32,675 nucleotides of DNA from an uncultured Saprospiraceae bacterium (lineage in GTDB: Bacteria; Bacteroidota; Bacteroidia; Chitinophagales; Saprospiraceae), in assembly GCA_937924145.1 (NCBI GenBank), contig CALDTJ010000148.1, forward strand, positions 1 to 32,675. The letters run 5' to 3'. Numbering within the stretch: the first letter of the stretch is position 1; each line of letters opens with the position of its first letter. The position numbers were made by a program, and so were the translations under genes. This document shows positions 24,083 to 32,619 of this stretch, piece by piece. A model generated the notes under the pieces. It searched no databases and was not told where the DNA came from. It worked only from the letters and a program-made list of their open reading frames with translations.

Positions 24083-26205
24083 CCAATATTTCCACCAAAA
24101 CATTAACTATTGCCCTTTTAGGAAATCCTAATTGTGGCAAATCTACCGTTTTCAATCAATTAACTGGCTTGCGCCAAAAAATTGGCAATTTCCCCGGTGT
24201 CACTGTTGATAAAAAACTAGGTAAATTGGCCTTAGAAAATGGTCAATCAGCTACACTCATTGACCTACCAGGTACTTATAACCTCTACCCTACTTCGCAA
24301 GACGAACGGGTGGTGTTGAATATTCTTGCTAATCCAAGTGATGACTACTATCCTGACGCTATCATTTATATTGCAGATGTCACTCAAATAGAAAAGCATT
24401 TCTTGCTATTTACTCAGGTGAGAGATTTGGGCATTCCGATGGTTTTGGCTTTGAACATGGCAGATGCAGCAGCCGAACAAAAGATACAATATCAACCAGC
24501 AGTTATAGAAAAATTATTTCAAGTACCTACCGTTTCTATTAGTGGACGAACGGGTGATAACTTTCCTCAATTAAAATCTGCGCTTAATGAACTGATTACT
24601 AAACCTTTTGATGCACCAAAATCCTTTTATAATTTTTCTGACGCTGAGCAAACCATCAGTAAAAAGATTCAAAAAGATTATCAGTTAGACAATCAATTCC
24701 AAGCCCTAATATGGGCGCAAAATGCAAATCGCTTAACCTTTTTATCAGCTGAAAAAAAAGCAACTATTAGCGATATTGTTAAAAATAATGATTTTAATGG
24801 CTTAGCGAATCAAGTAAGAGAAGTGATGCAACGGTTTGATCGTTTCACGCCAATGCTCAAAAAAGCAGTGCAAAGAACTGAGTCTAATAAAATCACTTTA
24901 ACAGAAAAAATTGATGATGTCCTAACCCATAGAGTCTGGGGACCACTCATCTTTTTTGCCTTGATGCTGCTTACGTTTCAAGCAATTTATGCATGGTCAA
25001 GTGTACCGTCAGATATGATTGAGGCAGGTTTTGGTAGCCTTTCGGATATAGTCACTGCCAGTCTACCTGACACTTGGTATCGCAGTCTGTTGACTGATGG
25101 GATTTTGGCAGGTTTAGGTGGTATTTTAGTTTTTATCCCTCAAATTGCCATTCTATTTTTCTTGATTAGTATTTTGGAAGAAGTCGGTTATATGGCTAGA
25201 GCAGTTTTCATGTTTGACAACTTGATGCAGCGGTTTGGTATGAATGGTCGGAGTATCGTTGCTTTAGTGTCTAGTGGTGCGTGTGCGATCCCTGCGGTGA
25301 TGTCTACTCGTACGATCAGTAACTGGAAAGAAAGATTGATTACGATTCTAGTAGCGCCATTTATTTCTTGCTCTGCTAGAATTCCAGTTTATACTGTTTT
25401 AATTGGTTTTGTAGTGCCTTCTGCTACAATTTGGGGTATTTTCAATCAACAAGGTATTGCTTTTATGGGCTTGTATATAGTGAGTATTATAGCTGCTTTA
25501 GGCTCTGCTTGGGTTTTCAAAAAAATATTAAAAACAGAAGAACGTAGTTTTCTTTTATTGGAATTACCAGAATACCGTACGCCCGTTTTCAAAAATGTCT
25601 TATTAACTGTTTTTGAAAAAGTCAAAACCTTTGTCGTAGAGGCTGGTAAGATTATTTTTGTCATTTCTATTGTCCTATGGTTTCTAGCCTCTTATGGTCC
25701 TAGCAACAAAATGGAACTCGCTGAAAAAGACGCTATTTCTATCGCTACTCAAAATAATTTAAGTGATGATGCTACTGCTGATTTGGTAGCAGGAAAACAA
25801 ATTGAGGCCTCTTATGCTGGTCATCTAGGCAAGTTTATCGAACCTGCAATTAGACCACTTGGCTACGACTGGAAGATTGGTATTGCCTTAATTACTTCCT
25901 TTGCAGCTAGAGAGGTTTTCATTGGGACAATGGCAACGATTTATAGCATCGGAAGTACCGAAGATGAAGGTACGATCAGAGAGAGAATGGCGAAAGAAGT
26001 CAACCCTACTACGGGTAAACCTACCTATAATTTTGCGACTTCTCTATCACTCCTCGTTTTCTATATTTTTGCCATGATGTGTATGAGTACCCTTGCTGTG
26101 GTCAAACGAGAAACAGGTGGTTGGAAATGGCCGATTATTCAGTTTTTCTTTATGACTGGTTTGGCTTATTTGGGGGCTTTTGTGGTTTATCAGATTTTTA
26201 GCTAA
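24079..26205 (+). CDS. feoB: Ferrous iron transport protein B (GTP-driven permease)
   Basis: This is a 708-residue inner-membrane Fe(II) importer. The N-terminal G domain has G1 GNPNCGKST (15-23), G3 DLPG (62-65), G4 NMAD (126-129) and a G5-like SGRTG (155-159). The membrane part carries gate motifs GYMARAVFMFD, SSGACAIPAVMSTRTI, and FISCSARIPVY, and the late SFAAREVFIGTMATIY segment. A start at 24064 is possible but gives a 19-base overlap with feoA; ATG 24079, overlapping the feoA stop as ATGA, is preferred. No feoC is seen. The last eight bases overlap the convergent gene at 26198. Confidence 0.97.
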   Translation: MTNISTKTLTIALLGNPNCGKSTVFNQLTGLRQKIGNFPGVTVDKKLGKLALENGQSATLIDLPGTYNLYPTSQDERVVLNILANPSDDYYPDAIIYIADVTQIEKHFLLFTQVRDLGIPMVLALNMADAAAEQKIQYQPAVIEKLFQVPTVSISGRTGDNFPQLKSALNELITKPFDAPKSFYNFSDAEQTISKKIQKDYQLDNQFQALIWAQNANRLTFLSAEKKATISDIVKNNDFNGLANQVREVMQRFDRFTPMLKKAVQRTESNKITLTEKIDDVLTHRVWGPLIFFALMLLTFQAIYAWSSVPSDMIEAGFGSLSDIVTASLPDTWYRSLLTDGILAGLGGILVFIPQIAILFFLISILEEVGYMARAVFMFDNLMQRFGMNGRSIVALVSSGACAIPAVMSTRTISNWKERLITILVAPFISCSARIPVYTVLIGFVVPSATIWGIFNQQGIAFMGLYIVSIIAALGSAWVFKKILKTEERSFLLLELPEYRTPVFKNVLLTVFEKVKTFVVEAGKIIFVISIVLWFLASYGPSNKMELAEKDAISIATQNNLSDDATADLVAGKQIEASYAGHLGKFIEPAIRPLGYDWKIGIALITSFAAREVFIGTMATIYSIGSTEDEGTIRERMAKEVNPTTGKPTYNFATSLSLLVFYIFAMMCMSTLAVVKRETGGWKWPIIQFFFMTGLAYLGAFVVYQIFS

Positions 26206-26890
26206 CGGCTGCTGTCAACTTTTCCGCCTGCCGCTCATACAAACTAAACCCAAAGGAAGTAATATATTTTTCAAAATCTTTTTCTTCCACGATTTCATAC
26301 ATTGGATGGTCTAAATCAGCCAAAATCTGTCGTGAATTTGTTAAGTGTAACTTCGCTAAATTAGGTAGTTGACTTGCCTCAAATAAAGAGATATAAATAA
26401 AAGTCGCCAATTCAATTTCACTCAAATGGTCGATAGAGGGAAATAAGTAAGGCGTTTGTTCTAGAATGTAATTGTCCGCAATTCGCTCCGTAGGTAAACT
26501 TTCCAACTGCTTAATATAATAATTGACTCCAGAAAATTCATATAATGGCAACGCTCTTAAAATACTTGCCAAACGGATAGCATCTTCCCAATTTTTGATT
26601 TTTCTACCTTTCAGTCCTATCCCAATCGCTCGAAATCCTTTTCGACCATAGACATCTAAGGCAAAATGATATTTTACAAAAAAAGTATAAAATACTCCTC
26701 TATTATTCAACAGTATTTTACTGTATAGCACCTCTCCTTTTCGTAAAGGTATTTCTGCTAAATCTAATTGCAAATACTCAATCAATTTTTCGGGATTGGT
26801 GCCTGCAAGTCCTGCCTGATGAAATACTTGCAAACCTCGTTGTTTGCCGAAAGCTATGATGGAGAAATTAGAAGGTATATTATTGCTCAT
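26198..26890 (-). CDS. Orphan cytoplasmic protein linked to a GTPase gene
   Basis: I do not recognise this 230-residue protein. It has no signal peptide and no membrane helix. The first half is alpha/beta with FGKQRGLQVFHQAGLAG (14-30), GEVLYSKILLNNRGVFYTFFVKYHFALDV (53-81) and FRAIGIGLKGRKIKNWEDAIRLASIL (86-111); the second half is helical (YFSLFE-type segments around 160-175). The N-terminal arrangement is weakly reminiscent of GTPase-associated proteins of bacterial conflict systems, but I saw no firm signature. It is the third minus-strand gene in a set with a GTPase and a coiled-coil membrane protein. Its 3' end overlaps feoB by eight bases. Confidence 0.72.
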   Translation of the reverse strand: MSNNIPSNFSIIAFGKQRGLQVFHQAGLAGTNPEKLIEYLQLDLAEIPLRKGEVLYSKILLNNRGVFYTFFVKYHFALDVYGRKGFRAIGIGLKGRKIKNWEDAIRLASILRALPLYEFSGVNYYIKQLESLPTERIADNYILEQTPYLFPSIDHLSEIELATFIYISLFEASQLPNLAKLHLTNSRQILADLDHPMYEIVEEKDFEKYITSFGFSLYERQAEKLTAAVS

Positions 26891-26949
26891 GCTTATTAAC
26901 GGTTCACGGTAGACGGTACATGGTACACGATTACCTTTGGTTTAAAAGA

Positions 26950-26979
26950 TTACGGGGTGTACTTGACAACCCCGTAATA
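26950..26979. terminator. Hairpin with 10-bp perfect stem
   Basis: attacggggt (about 26950-26959) and accccgtaat (about 26970-26979) form a perfect stem. It lies upstream of the 26198 gene in the 308-base gap 26891-27198. There is no poly-T tract, so it may be a structural repeat and not a true terminator. Confidence 0.4.
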
Positions 26980-27061
26980 CAAAATCACAATCTTCTAAAT
27001 GACGAATTGCTCCCACGCTTTCGCCATTTATTTATACTAATGGATGATTCTTTTAATTTTT

Positions 27062-27189
27062 GAGGAGACATTTGATTTTTGCTAAAAAATCAAGTGTTTT
27101 CTCTAAAATTTGGATGTATAAGATCTAAAAGAGAAAACACTTCCAATTTTTGCTATGCACAAAGCTCAACTCATTGGAAATGTCTCCTC
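27062..27189. mobile_element. MITE-like nested palindrome
   Basis: Outer inverted repeats of 12 bp (gaggagacattt 27062-27073; aaatgtctcctc 27178-27189) and inner perfect 13-bp repeats (aagtgttttctct 27092-27104; agagaaaacactt 27130-27142) fold into a nested hairpin. The element ends ten bases from the GTPase stop codon (27199). It has no coding capacity. It may be a miniature element or an elaborate 3' structure for the GTPase transcript. Confidence 0.6.
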
Positions 27190-27198
27190 TTTTATTCT

Positions 27199-28416
27199 TT
27201 AAAGTCCGAGCATACTTTTCCAAGACCAACTTGGCGCTTGATTAAACTCAGAAAACGAGTCGAATAACCAATTGACGACCGCATCGGTATCTCGCAAATC
27301 AATCGCTGTAATTCTAGGTTCATCGCCTTCTTCTTGCACTACTTCACCGATAGAAAATGGAAATATTTTAGCATTTTCGATGATGCTTTTATTTTCCATA
27401 AACCGTTTTGTCTGTGGCAAATAATCTTCTACTACATTATTTAAAAATAGGCGATCTGTCACGTCTTTATCGAATTTAGAAACGATGACGCCTACGTTTT
27501 GTAAAGGCACCTCTAAATTGCGAACATAGCCGAAGAAATTCATAAATAAATCATCTTCTCTTAACGTTTCAATCCGTTCTTTATAATCAGCTATCAATAA
27601 AAAGGAAATAGAAATATCAGGGCAAGTCAAATACTTTTTAATCTCTGAACGTAGTTCACCTGTACCACCGTCCTCATCATCGGTATTGATTTTACGTAAG
27701 TCCTCCCCTGCCATTTCTATAAAGGTCAAATTCACCGTTTCATCACTCACTGGGTGTGTCAAAGCCACATCGTACTCTACGATTGTTCCTGCTGGTGTCG
27801 CATTTGGGAATTCACCAAAAGTGATATTTCGAACAATTTTATTGATGTGATTAATTCCATCTTTATTGCCCGTTGGATTGATGGTTTTAGCATATTTTCG
27901 ACGGATGTAAAGGTCTATAGCAGCTAAAACGGTCGTTTTTCCAGAACCTGTATAGCCAAAAACGAAGATAAAATTGCTATTCTTTGCTTGTAAAGAAGTA
28001 TGTTCTTTTTTCAAAACTTTACGCTCCTTTCGCTTTTTACCAATCGTGATTGGAATCCGTGGTAAGCCGCCAATTAATGGTCGATTCGCTGCTGGTGGTG
28101 GCGTATCAATACTTTCAGTTGGCACAGTCGGCGTTACCTTTCGCTGATTTAAGAAAGAAGGTCTTTGAGGTTTGTTCACTGCAGGAAAAGCTGCTTTATA
28201 ATCTGCCATGATCGATTCATCATCGAATGTTTCGAATTCCTCATCGAGGTCTTCGAAAGTTTCAAAATCTGTTGATTCCTCCGTGAATGTATCATTCAAA
28301 GTTTTTGGAGTGGTCTTCTCTTTTGGTCGCTTTAAAGTGGTTACCTTAAAATTATCATTCAATGTACTCGTTGATGGATTCTCTGAATCGAAATCTGATA
28401 TATGATAGTTTGACAT
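27199..28416 (-). CDS. P-loop GTPase with disordered N-terminus
   Basis: This is a 405-residue protein. Residues 1-145 are low-complexity and acidic or proline-rich, with a repeated FETFEDLDEEFETFDDE tract at 51-67, and are probably disordered. The G domain spans about 147-395: Walker A GYTGSGKTT (154-162), a switch-like GEFPNATPAG (201-210), a G3-equivalent IEMAGED (233-239; E in place of the usual D), and a G4-like SKFD (313-316). The GEFPNAT block and AGED variant resemble GTPases of the predicted DO-GTPase type found in conflict systems. That link is an inference. No membrane helix is present. It lies between the 4-helix coiled-coil gene and the orphan 26198. Confidence 0.86.
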   Translation of the reverse strand: MSNYHISDFDSENPSTSTLNDNFKVTTLKRPKEKTTPKTLNDTFTEESTDFETFEDLDEEFETFDDESIMADYKAAFPAVNKPQRPSFLNQRKVTPTVPTESIDTPPPAANRPLIGGLPRIPITIGKKRKERKVLKKEHTSLQAKNSNFIFVFGYTGSGKTTVLAAIDLYIRRKYAKTINPTGNKDGINHINKIVRNITFGEFPNATPAGTIVEYDVALTHPVSDETVNLTFIEMAGEDLRKINTDDEDGGTGELRSEIKKYLTCPDISISFLLIADYKERIETLREDDLFMNFFGYVRNLEVPLQNVGVIVSKFDKDVTDRLFLNNVVEDYLPQTKRFMENKSIIENAKIFPFSIGEVVQEEGDEPRITAIDLRDTDAVVNWLFDSFSEFNQAPSWSWKSMLGL

Positions 28417-28457
28417 AATTGTTTAAATTTAAGTTCAGCTAAATTGCTAATAGTCGG

Positions 28458-28638
28458 GGTTGTCTCAAAAGACTCGGCACGTATTGTTTTACCGAACCCG
28501 CCCGACCGTGTCATACGGGCAGGTAAGATGTTGAAATCCTCCCCCTGCCCCCCTCCGAAGGGGGAAACGTTCTGTATTTTTTGAAAAAACAGAATTTTTA
28601 ATGGTCGGATTTTTTGAAACAGGTCTTTTGAGACAGCC
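28458..28638. mobile_element. MITE-like element, 181 bp, with flanking repeat
   Basis: Terminal inverted repeats of 16 bases (28458-28473 and 28623-28638; ggttgtctcaaaagac) match 15 of 16. The ends resemble the ggctgtctcaaaag termini of some insertion sequences. Flanks ttgctaatag (28444-28453) and ttgctactag (28639-28648) are 9/10 identical, a possible target duplication. Inside lie cccgcccg/cgggcagg and ccccctccgaaggggg hairpins. It lies in the 423-base gap between the GTPase and membrane-protein genes, which also holds a 9-bp hairpin at 28679-28703. Confidence 0.7.
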
Positions 28639-28839
28639 TTGCTACTAGGTTAATAATTGAGAAAGGATCTTTTAGAATATCCAGTGACGGAAAATCACTG
28701 GATAGTAGGATTTTATGCTCAAACCAGTTTAAGGGAATGACCTCCTCCATAAAAATAGTATGAGCACTTCTTAGTCTTTAGTTACTTGCTACTAGCTGCT
28801 TAGTAAAAACCAGCAACCAGTAACTTGTAACTAGCATAT

Positions 28840-29856
28840 TTAGAAATTTCGCTCTACAATAAGTGGTTCTTGAGTAATATTTTTCGGTGCTAAAAAGCCT
28901 TTGAAAGACTTGCTATCTTTCTTGTTTTTCTTGCGGTCAACGGTAGCAGGTCGATTTAAAACAATAATGGCAAATAGAATAATGAAATCAATTAAAATCG
29001 CCAAAACTAATGCTACAGCTACTGCAAATGGATCTCCGCCATTCTTTTTTGCTGAGAATATAGACCCTAAAGAATGACTTAATTGCCCTATGTCTCTGTT
29101 TTCAAATCGTCTTGATTCAAATTTAAATTCGGGTAGTTGACTCCCTAATTTGCTACCAAACTTATTGTAAGCCGCCGTCACTAAAGGAATTGCTTTACTG
29201 TACGATTCCCAATTAGATTGACTTAAGGCAGCAGTTGTATTGGTCAAAACTGAATCAATATCTGCATTAATAGGTCCTATAAATTCCTCATAGTTTGTTT
29301 GGCTCGTTTTCAATTTATTTTCTGCTAATCTAGCCGTTTGATCTTTTTGCCGATGTATTTTCCCCTTCCCTGGATGTACATTATTCTGGAACTCTTCATT
29401 AGCTATCGTTCGCTTCTCTTTGGCGTCAATGGCTAATGATTCTAGTTGATAATGACTTTTTGCCGCTGTTTCTCCTCTTTGTATCAAATCAGATAAAGCA
29501 TCTTTATGTGCCGCCAATTCTTTGTACAAAATCTTTTCGGAAGAGAATTTTCCAAAGATGAAGTTATAGTTCAGCAGCACACTAAAAGAGGCAACAAAAA
29601 CATAGCTCAAGATCATGCTCATCTGTCGATTTTCTTGATAAGCTTTAGGTAATTGTAAAGCAATAGCTACCATCACCAAACTTAAGGCAGCAGCTACAGC
29701 TATTGAGAATACTTGACTACCTAACATTGGTGCAAGTCCCATCGCTGTGGTGTAACAACTGACGGTTCCCATAATGATAATCGCCAAATTGAATAAGGCT
29801 GATTGTTTTTGTTCGGGTGCCTTTGGAGGCGTCTTTTCAAATGAATTATTATTCAT
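28840..29856 (-). CDS. Four-helix membrane protein with long coiled-coil/periplasmic segment
   Basis: This is a 338-residue protein. Three membrane helices lie near the N-terminus (about 21-42, 49-69, 80-101) and one near the C-terminus (277-300). Between helices three and four is a 170-residue, charged, largely helical region (ELAAHKDALSDLIQRGETAAKS..., KDQTARLAENKLKTSQTNYEEF) that could form a coiled coil. The C-terminal tail is basic (DRKKNKKDSKSF). The layout is like DUF4407-type proteins, but I saw no firm motif. It is the first gene of the putative GTPase set. Inverted repeat gtcgaaaaga/tcttttcgac at 29877-29918 sits in its 5' leader. Confidence 0.8.
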   Translation of the reverse strand: MNNNSFEKTPPKAPEQKQSALFNLAIIIMGTVSCYTTAMGLAPMLGSQVFSIAVAAALSLVMVAIALQLPKAYQENRQMSMILSYVFVASFSVLLNYNFIFGKFSSEKILYKELAAHKDALSDLIQRGETAAKSHYQLESLAIDAKEKRTIANEEFQNNVHPGKGKIHRQKDQTARLAENKLKTSQTNYEEFIGPINADIDSVLTNTTAALSQSNWESYSKAIPLVTAAYNKFGSKLGSQLPEFKFESRRFENRDIGQLSHSLGSIFSAKKNGGDPFAVAVALVLAILIDFIILFAIIVLNRPATVDRKKNKKDSKSFKGFLAPKNITQEPLIVERNF

Positions 29857-29876
29857 GATTTTTAAATTTTAGGTGA

Positions 29877-29918
29877 GTCGAAAAGAAGTAATCATCTTTA
29901 TTTTCAAATCTTTTCGAC
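29877..29918 (-). promoter_or_regulatory. Inverted repeat upstream of the membrane-protein gene
   Basis: gtcgaaaaga (29877-29886) and tcttttcgac (29909-29918) are perfect 10-bp arms with a 22-base spacer, 20-60 bases upstream of the ATG at 29856. The right part overlaps a weak -7-like sequence (CAAATCTT on the plus strand, 29905-29912). It could be an operator or a leader hairpin. Confidence 0.35.
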
Positions 29919-30025
29919 CGTCGATTCTAATTGATGTTTGTTATTGTAAGTTGGCGGTAAAACGGTAGGTGAGCTATAAAATATTTCCCTGCTTTGGGTA
30001 AACAAAAGAATTACGGTAGTGAAGT

Positions 30026-30230
30026 GGGTAAAATGATGTGGTGAGTTTACCCATGCGTTAAAGAAATCTTAATATAAATTTATTTTCTAATAGAAAAATC
30101 CATACACGTAGTCAGAACCGTAAATATAATGACTACTAAATTTAATGCTTGCTCATAAGATATATAAGACCTTTTTAATGAGGCTCTTTTCCACGACAGT
30201 CTATTCTTTCTAGAATGGCTGTCGTTTTTT
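30026..30230 (+). ncRNA. Candidate structured non-coding RNA ending in an intrinsic terminator
   Basis: The 563-base gene-free region 29857-30419 shows consecutive small hairpins on the plus strand: gggtaaa/tttaccc (30026-30052), ttttct/agaaaa (30084-30098) and gtagtca/tgactac (30108-30136). They are followed by the terminator at 30193-30230. No open frame of note precedes the terminator, so it must end some non-coding transcript or a very short one. No known RNA family was recognised and no exact promoter was found. Confidence 0.3.
30193..30230 (+). terminator. Intrinsic terminator
   Basis: acgacag (30193-30199) pairs with ctgtcgt (30219-30225), extended by attct/agaat, and is followed by six Ts. 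It points in plus direction. No plus-strand gene lies upstream for over 3 kb, which supports an unannotated transcript. Confidence 0.7.
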
Positions 30231-30419
30231 AATTATTCTACTACCTTTGGATAAAGGTATTTTTTATCAATTTGATAAGATTAAGAATTAGGATTACGGG
30301 GTTAGCTAAATCATCGTATATTTTTAGCTTTATTTTTCTTGATTTTCTTATATTGAGTTTTATATGTTTTATACGCTGTTATTCAGTTTTAGTAGCAAGA
30401 CATTTACAAAACGAACCTT

Positions 30420-31883
30420 ATGCCTACCAATACGCACACATGCATCATCATCGGTACTGGATTTTCAGGACTTGCCATGGCCATTAAATTAAAAGAAAAA
30501 GGCATCCAAGATTTTATTATTTTGGAAAAAGCAGCTTCTGTTGGTGGAACTTGGCGAGAAAATACCTACCCTGGAGCAGAGTGCGATATTCCTTCCGCTT
30601 TATACAGTTTCTCCTTTGAGCCTTACCCTTTTTGGGAATACAAATGGTCGATGCAACCCCAAATTTTAGAGTACATCAAACATGTTGCTAAAAAACACGA
30701 CCTCAATCGACATATTCATTTTCAAAAAGAAATGACTGCCGCTAAATGGAATGCTGACGAAAATTATTGGTCTGTTATGACAGAAGATGGCACTACTTAT
30801 AATGGTAAAACACTTGTGAGTGCAATTGGTCAATTACATCATCCTTCTACGCCTAATTTTAAAGGTAAAGAACTTTTTGAAGGTGATGCTTGGCACTCTG
30901 CTCAATGGAATCATGCTGTACCATTAGAAGGTAAAACAGTTGGTGTTATTGGAAATGCGGCAAGTGCCGTGCAGTTTATTCCTGAAATTGCTAAAACAGC
31001 TAGAAAAGTGGTCGTTTTTCAACGTTCTGCCAACTGGATGTTGCCTAAACAAGATCGGGCATATAAAGAGTGGGAGAAAAAATTGGTGGCAAAAGTACCT
31101 TTTTTATTAAGAGTCTACCGATTATATATTTGGTTATTGGGTGGCGGACTGTTCAATCTGATGAAACAAGGCAATGATTTTGTGAGAAAAATCTATCAAA
31201 AACAAACGGTTGATTATATCAAAGAACACATCAAAGACCCTGCGGTGGTAAAGGCTTTAACTCCAACTTATCCAATGGGCGCCAAACGAATTTTATTTTC
31301 TGATACCTACTACCCTGCTTTGGCGCAACCTCATGTGAACTTAGCAACGGGAGGTGTGAAAGAAATTACTCCAACTGGAGTCGTAGCAGGTGATGGTTCC
31401 AAACATGAAGTGGATGTATTGATCTATTCGACAGGTTTTAAAACCAATCCTTTTTTGGCTGGATTAACTATTCAAGGAAAAAACGGTATTTCGATAAAAG
31501 AACAATGGAAAGATGGGCCTAAAAACTATTTGGGCATCACAGTCGATAACTTCCCTAATTTATTTATGATGTATGGTCCGAATACCAATCTGGGGCATAA
31601 TTCCATCATCCTTATGAGCGAGGCGCAGGCCAATTATATTGCTCAATGTGTAAGTGAGTTAGAACAAAAAAAATGGAAATCTTTAACTGTAAAAACAGAC
31701 AAACTGAATACTTATCACCAAACAACGCAAGAGCGTTTGAAGAAAATGATTTGGATGACCGTAGAAGATAGCTGGTATAAATCTGCCAATGGTAATGTGC
31801 CAAATAATTATCCCGGTCGAACAATGGAATATATGCGGGTGACTAAAACAGTAAATTTTGAGGATTTTGAGATTGTGAGTTAG
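30420..31883 (+). CDS. Flavin-containing monooxygenase (BVMO/FMO-like)
   Basis: This is a 487-residue FAD- and NADPH-dependent monooxygenase. The FAD dinucleotide motif GTGFSG is at 12-17, with GGTW at 42-45 as is usual in class B monooxygenases. The NADPH site reads IGNAASA at 177-183 (GxGxxA variant). A Baeyer-Villiger-like fingerprint F147-K-G...H159...W163 is present but spaced longer than the classic FxGxxxHxxxW. It should insert one oxygen atom into a ketone or oxidise a soft nucleophile; the substrate is unknown. No signal peptide. It stands alone, with the structured non-coding region upstream and the DUF4442 gene convergent downstream. Confidence 0.92.
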   Translation: MPTNTHTCIIIGTGFSGLAMAIKLKEKGIQDFIILEKAASVGGTWRENTYPGAECDIPSALYSFSFEPYPFWEYKWSMQPQILEYIKHVAKKHDLNRHIHFQKEMTAAKWNADENYWSVMTEDGTTYNGKTLVSAIGQLHHPSTPNFKGKELFEGDAWHSAQWNHAVPLEGKTVGVIGNAASAVQFIPEIAKTARKVVVFQRSANWMLPKQDRAYKEWEKKLVAKVPFLLRVYRLYIWLLGGGLFNLMKQGNDFVRKIYQKQTVDYIKEHIKDPAVVKALTPTYPMGAKRILFSDTYYPALAQPHVNLATGGVKEITPTGVVAGDGSKHEVDVLIYSTGFKTNPFLAGLTIQGKNGISIKEQWKDGPKNYLGITVDNFPNLFMMYGPNTNLGHNSIILMSEAQANYIAQCVSELEQKKWKSLTVKTDKLNTYHQTTQERLKKMIWMTVEDSWYKSANGNVPNNYPGRTMEYMRVTKTVNFEDFEIVS

Positions 31884-31974
31884 TAATAAAAGTTGAGTCC
31901 TCTTAAAATTATTTTGAAACACAAAAAAACACAAAAGATTAGCACAAAAATTATTTTCAAAAAAGAAAATAAGC

Positions 31975-32439
31975 TTACTTCTTAGATGGTTTAGGCGTTA
32001 CTTTCAGAGTAATTGTAGCCGTCATCACCTCTACTCCTTTGGTGTCTTTTACCGACACAAAACATGGGACTTCGCTATCTTCCCAATTGGCAGTACTTAA
32101 ATCACAGGTAGCCTGCAAGTTGGTCGTTGCTTTTTTGAGATAGGCGACCTCCATTCCCATAGGAATCCACCTTCGGTGCGCAGGGATTGATGCCTCCGCA
32201 CAGATGCCCATCGCATACTCGCATAGATTACACATTGCAATCGCATGAACGGTCTTTAAGTGATTGTGCAATGCTCGTCGCTTTCGCATATTGACCTTGA
32301 TAAAATTGGGGCGTAATTCTTCTATTTGTGGTTTGACTGACAAAAAATAAGGGGCTTGTCTTGAGACCATGTAAGAGAAGATTCTTTTGCCAAATGGGTA
32401 TTTTTTTGTTTTGTTGTAGAGACTTATTACTCTATTCAT
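31975..32439 (-). CDS. DUF4442 hotdog-fold protein
   Basis: This is a 154-residue cytoplasmic protein with a hotdog fold related to PaaI-type thioesterases. The central helix is recognisable in NHLKTVHAIAMCNLCEYAMG at 59-78, the segment that carries the substrate-facing residues in this superfamily. N59, H60 and H65 are the plausible functional residues. Strand-rich C-terminal half (MGMEVAYLKKATTNLQATCDL, VKDTKGVEVMTATITLKV). The likely role is acyl-CoA binding or hydrolysis, not proven. It converges on the monooxygenase gene and starts just upstream of a MITE-like element. Confidence 0.87.
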   Translation of the reverse strand: MNRVISLYNKTKKYPFGKRIFSYMVSRQAPYFLSVKPQIEELRPNFIKVNMRKRRALHNHLKTVHAIAMCNLCEYAMGICAEASIPAHRRWIPMGMEVAYLKKATTNLQATCDLSTANWEDSEVPCFVSVKDTKGVEVMTATITLKVTPKPSKK

Positions 32440-32456
32440 TTTTTGTGCTTTAGCTT

Positions 32457-32619
32457 AGTAGTCAGTCCAGTTAATAATGTCGGTATCTTTTGATAAAATA
32501 TTGCCGATAACTTCGTTAAAATTTATTTCCGTAACGAAGGCTATGCAAAGAAATTTTGCCTCGTTCTCGACAAATTTTATGTCAAAATCTACCCGACACT
32601 ATCAACTGGACTGACTACT
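32457..32619. mobile_element. MITE-like element, 163 bp
   Basis: Terminal inverted repeats of 27 bases (32457-32483 and 32593-32619) match at 25 positions; the outer 16 (agtagtcagtccagtt) are perfect. Interior has no coding capacity. TTA flanks both ends, which may be the target duplication or part of the repeat. It starts 18 bases before the DUF4442 gene (on that gene's 5' side) and so probably carries or disturbs its promoter. The family of the parent transposon is not evident. Confidence 0.75.

Noticed and set aside
30272-30487. 71-residue reading frame upstream of the monooxygenase
   Set aside because: It overlaps the start of the secure monooxygenase gene in another frame and shows no domain; it is not supported as a gene.
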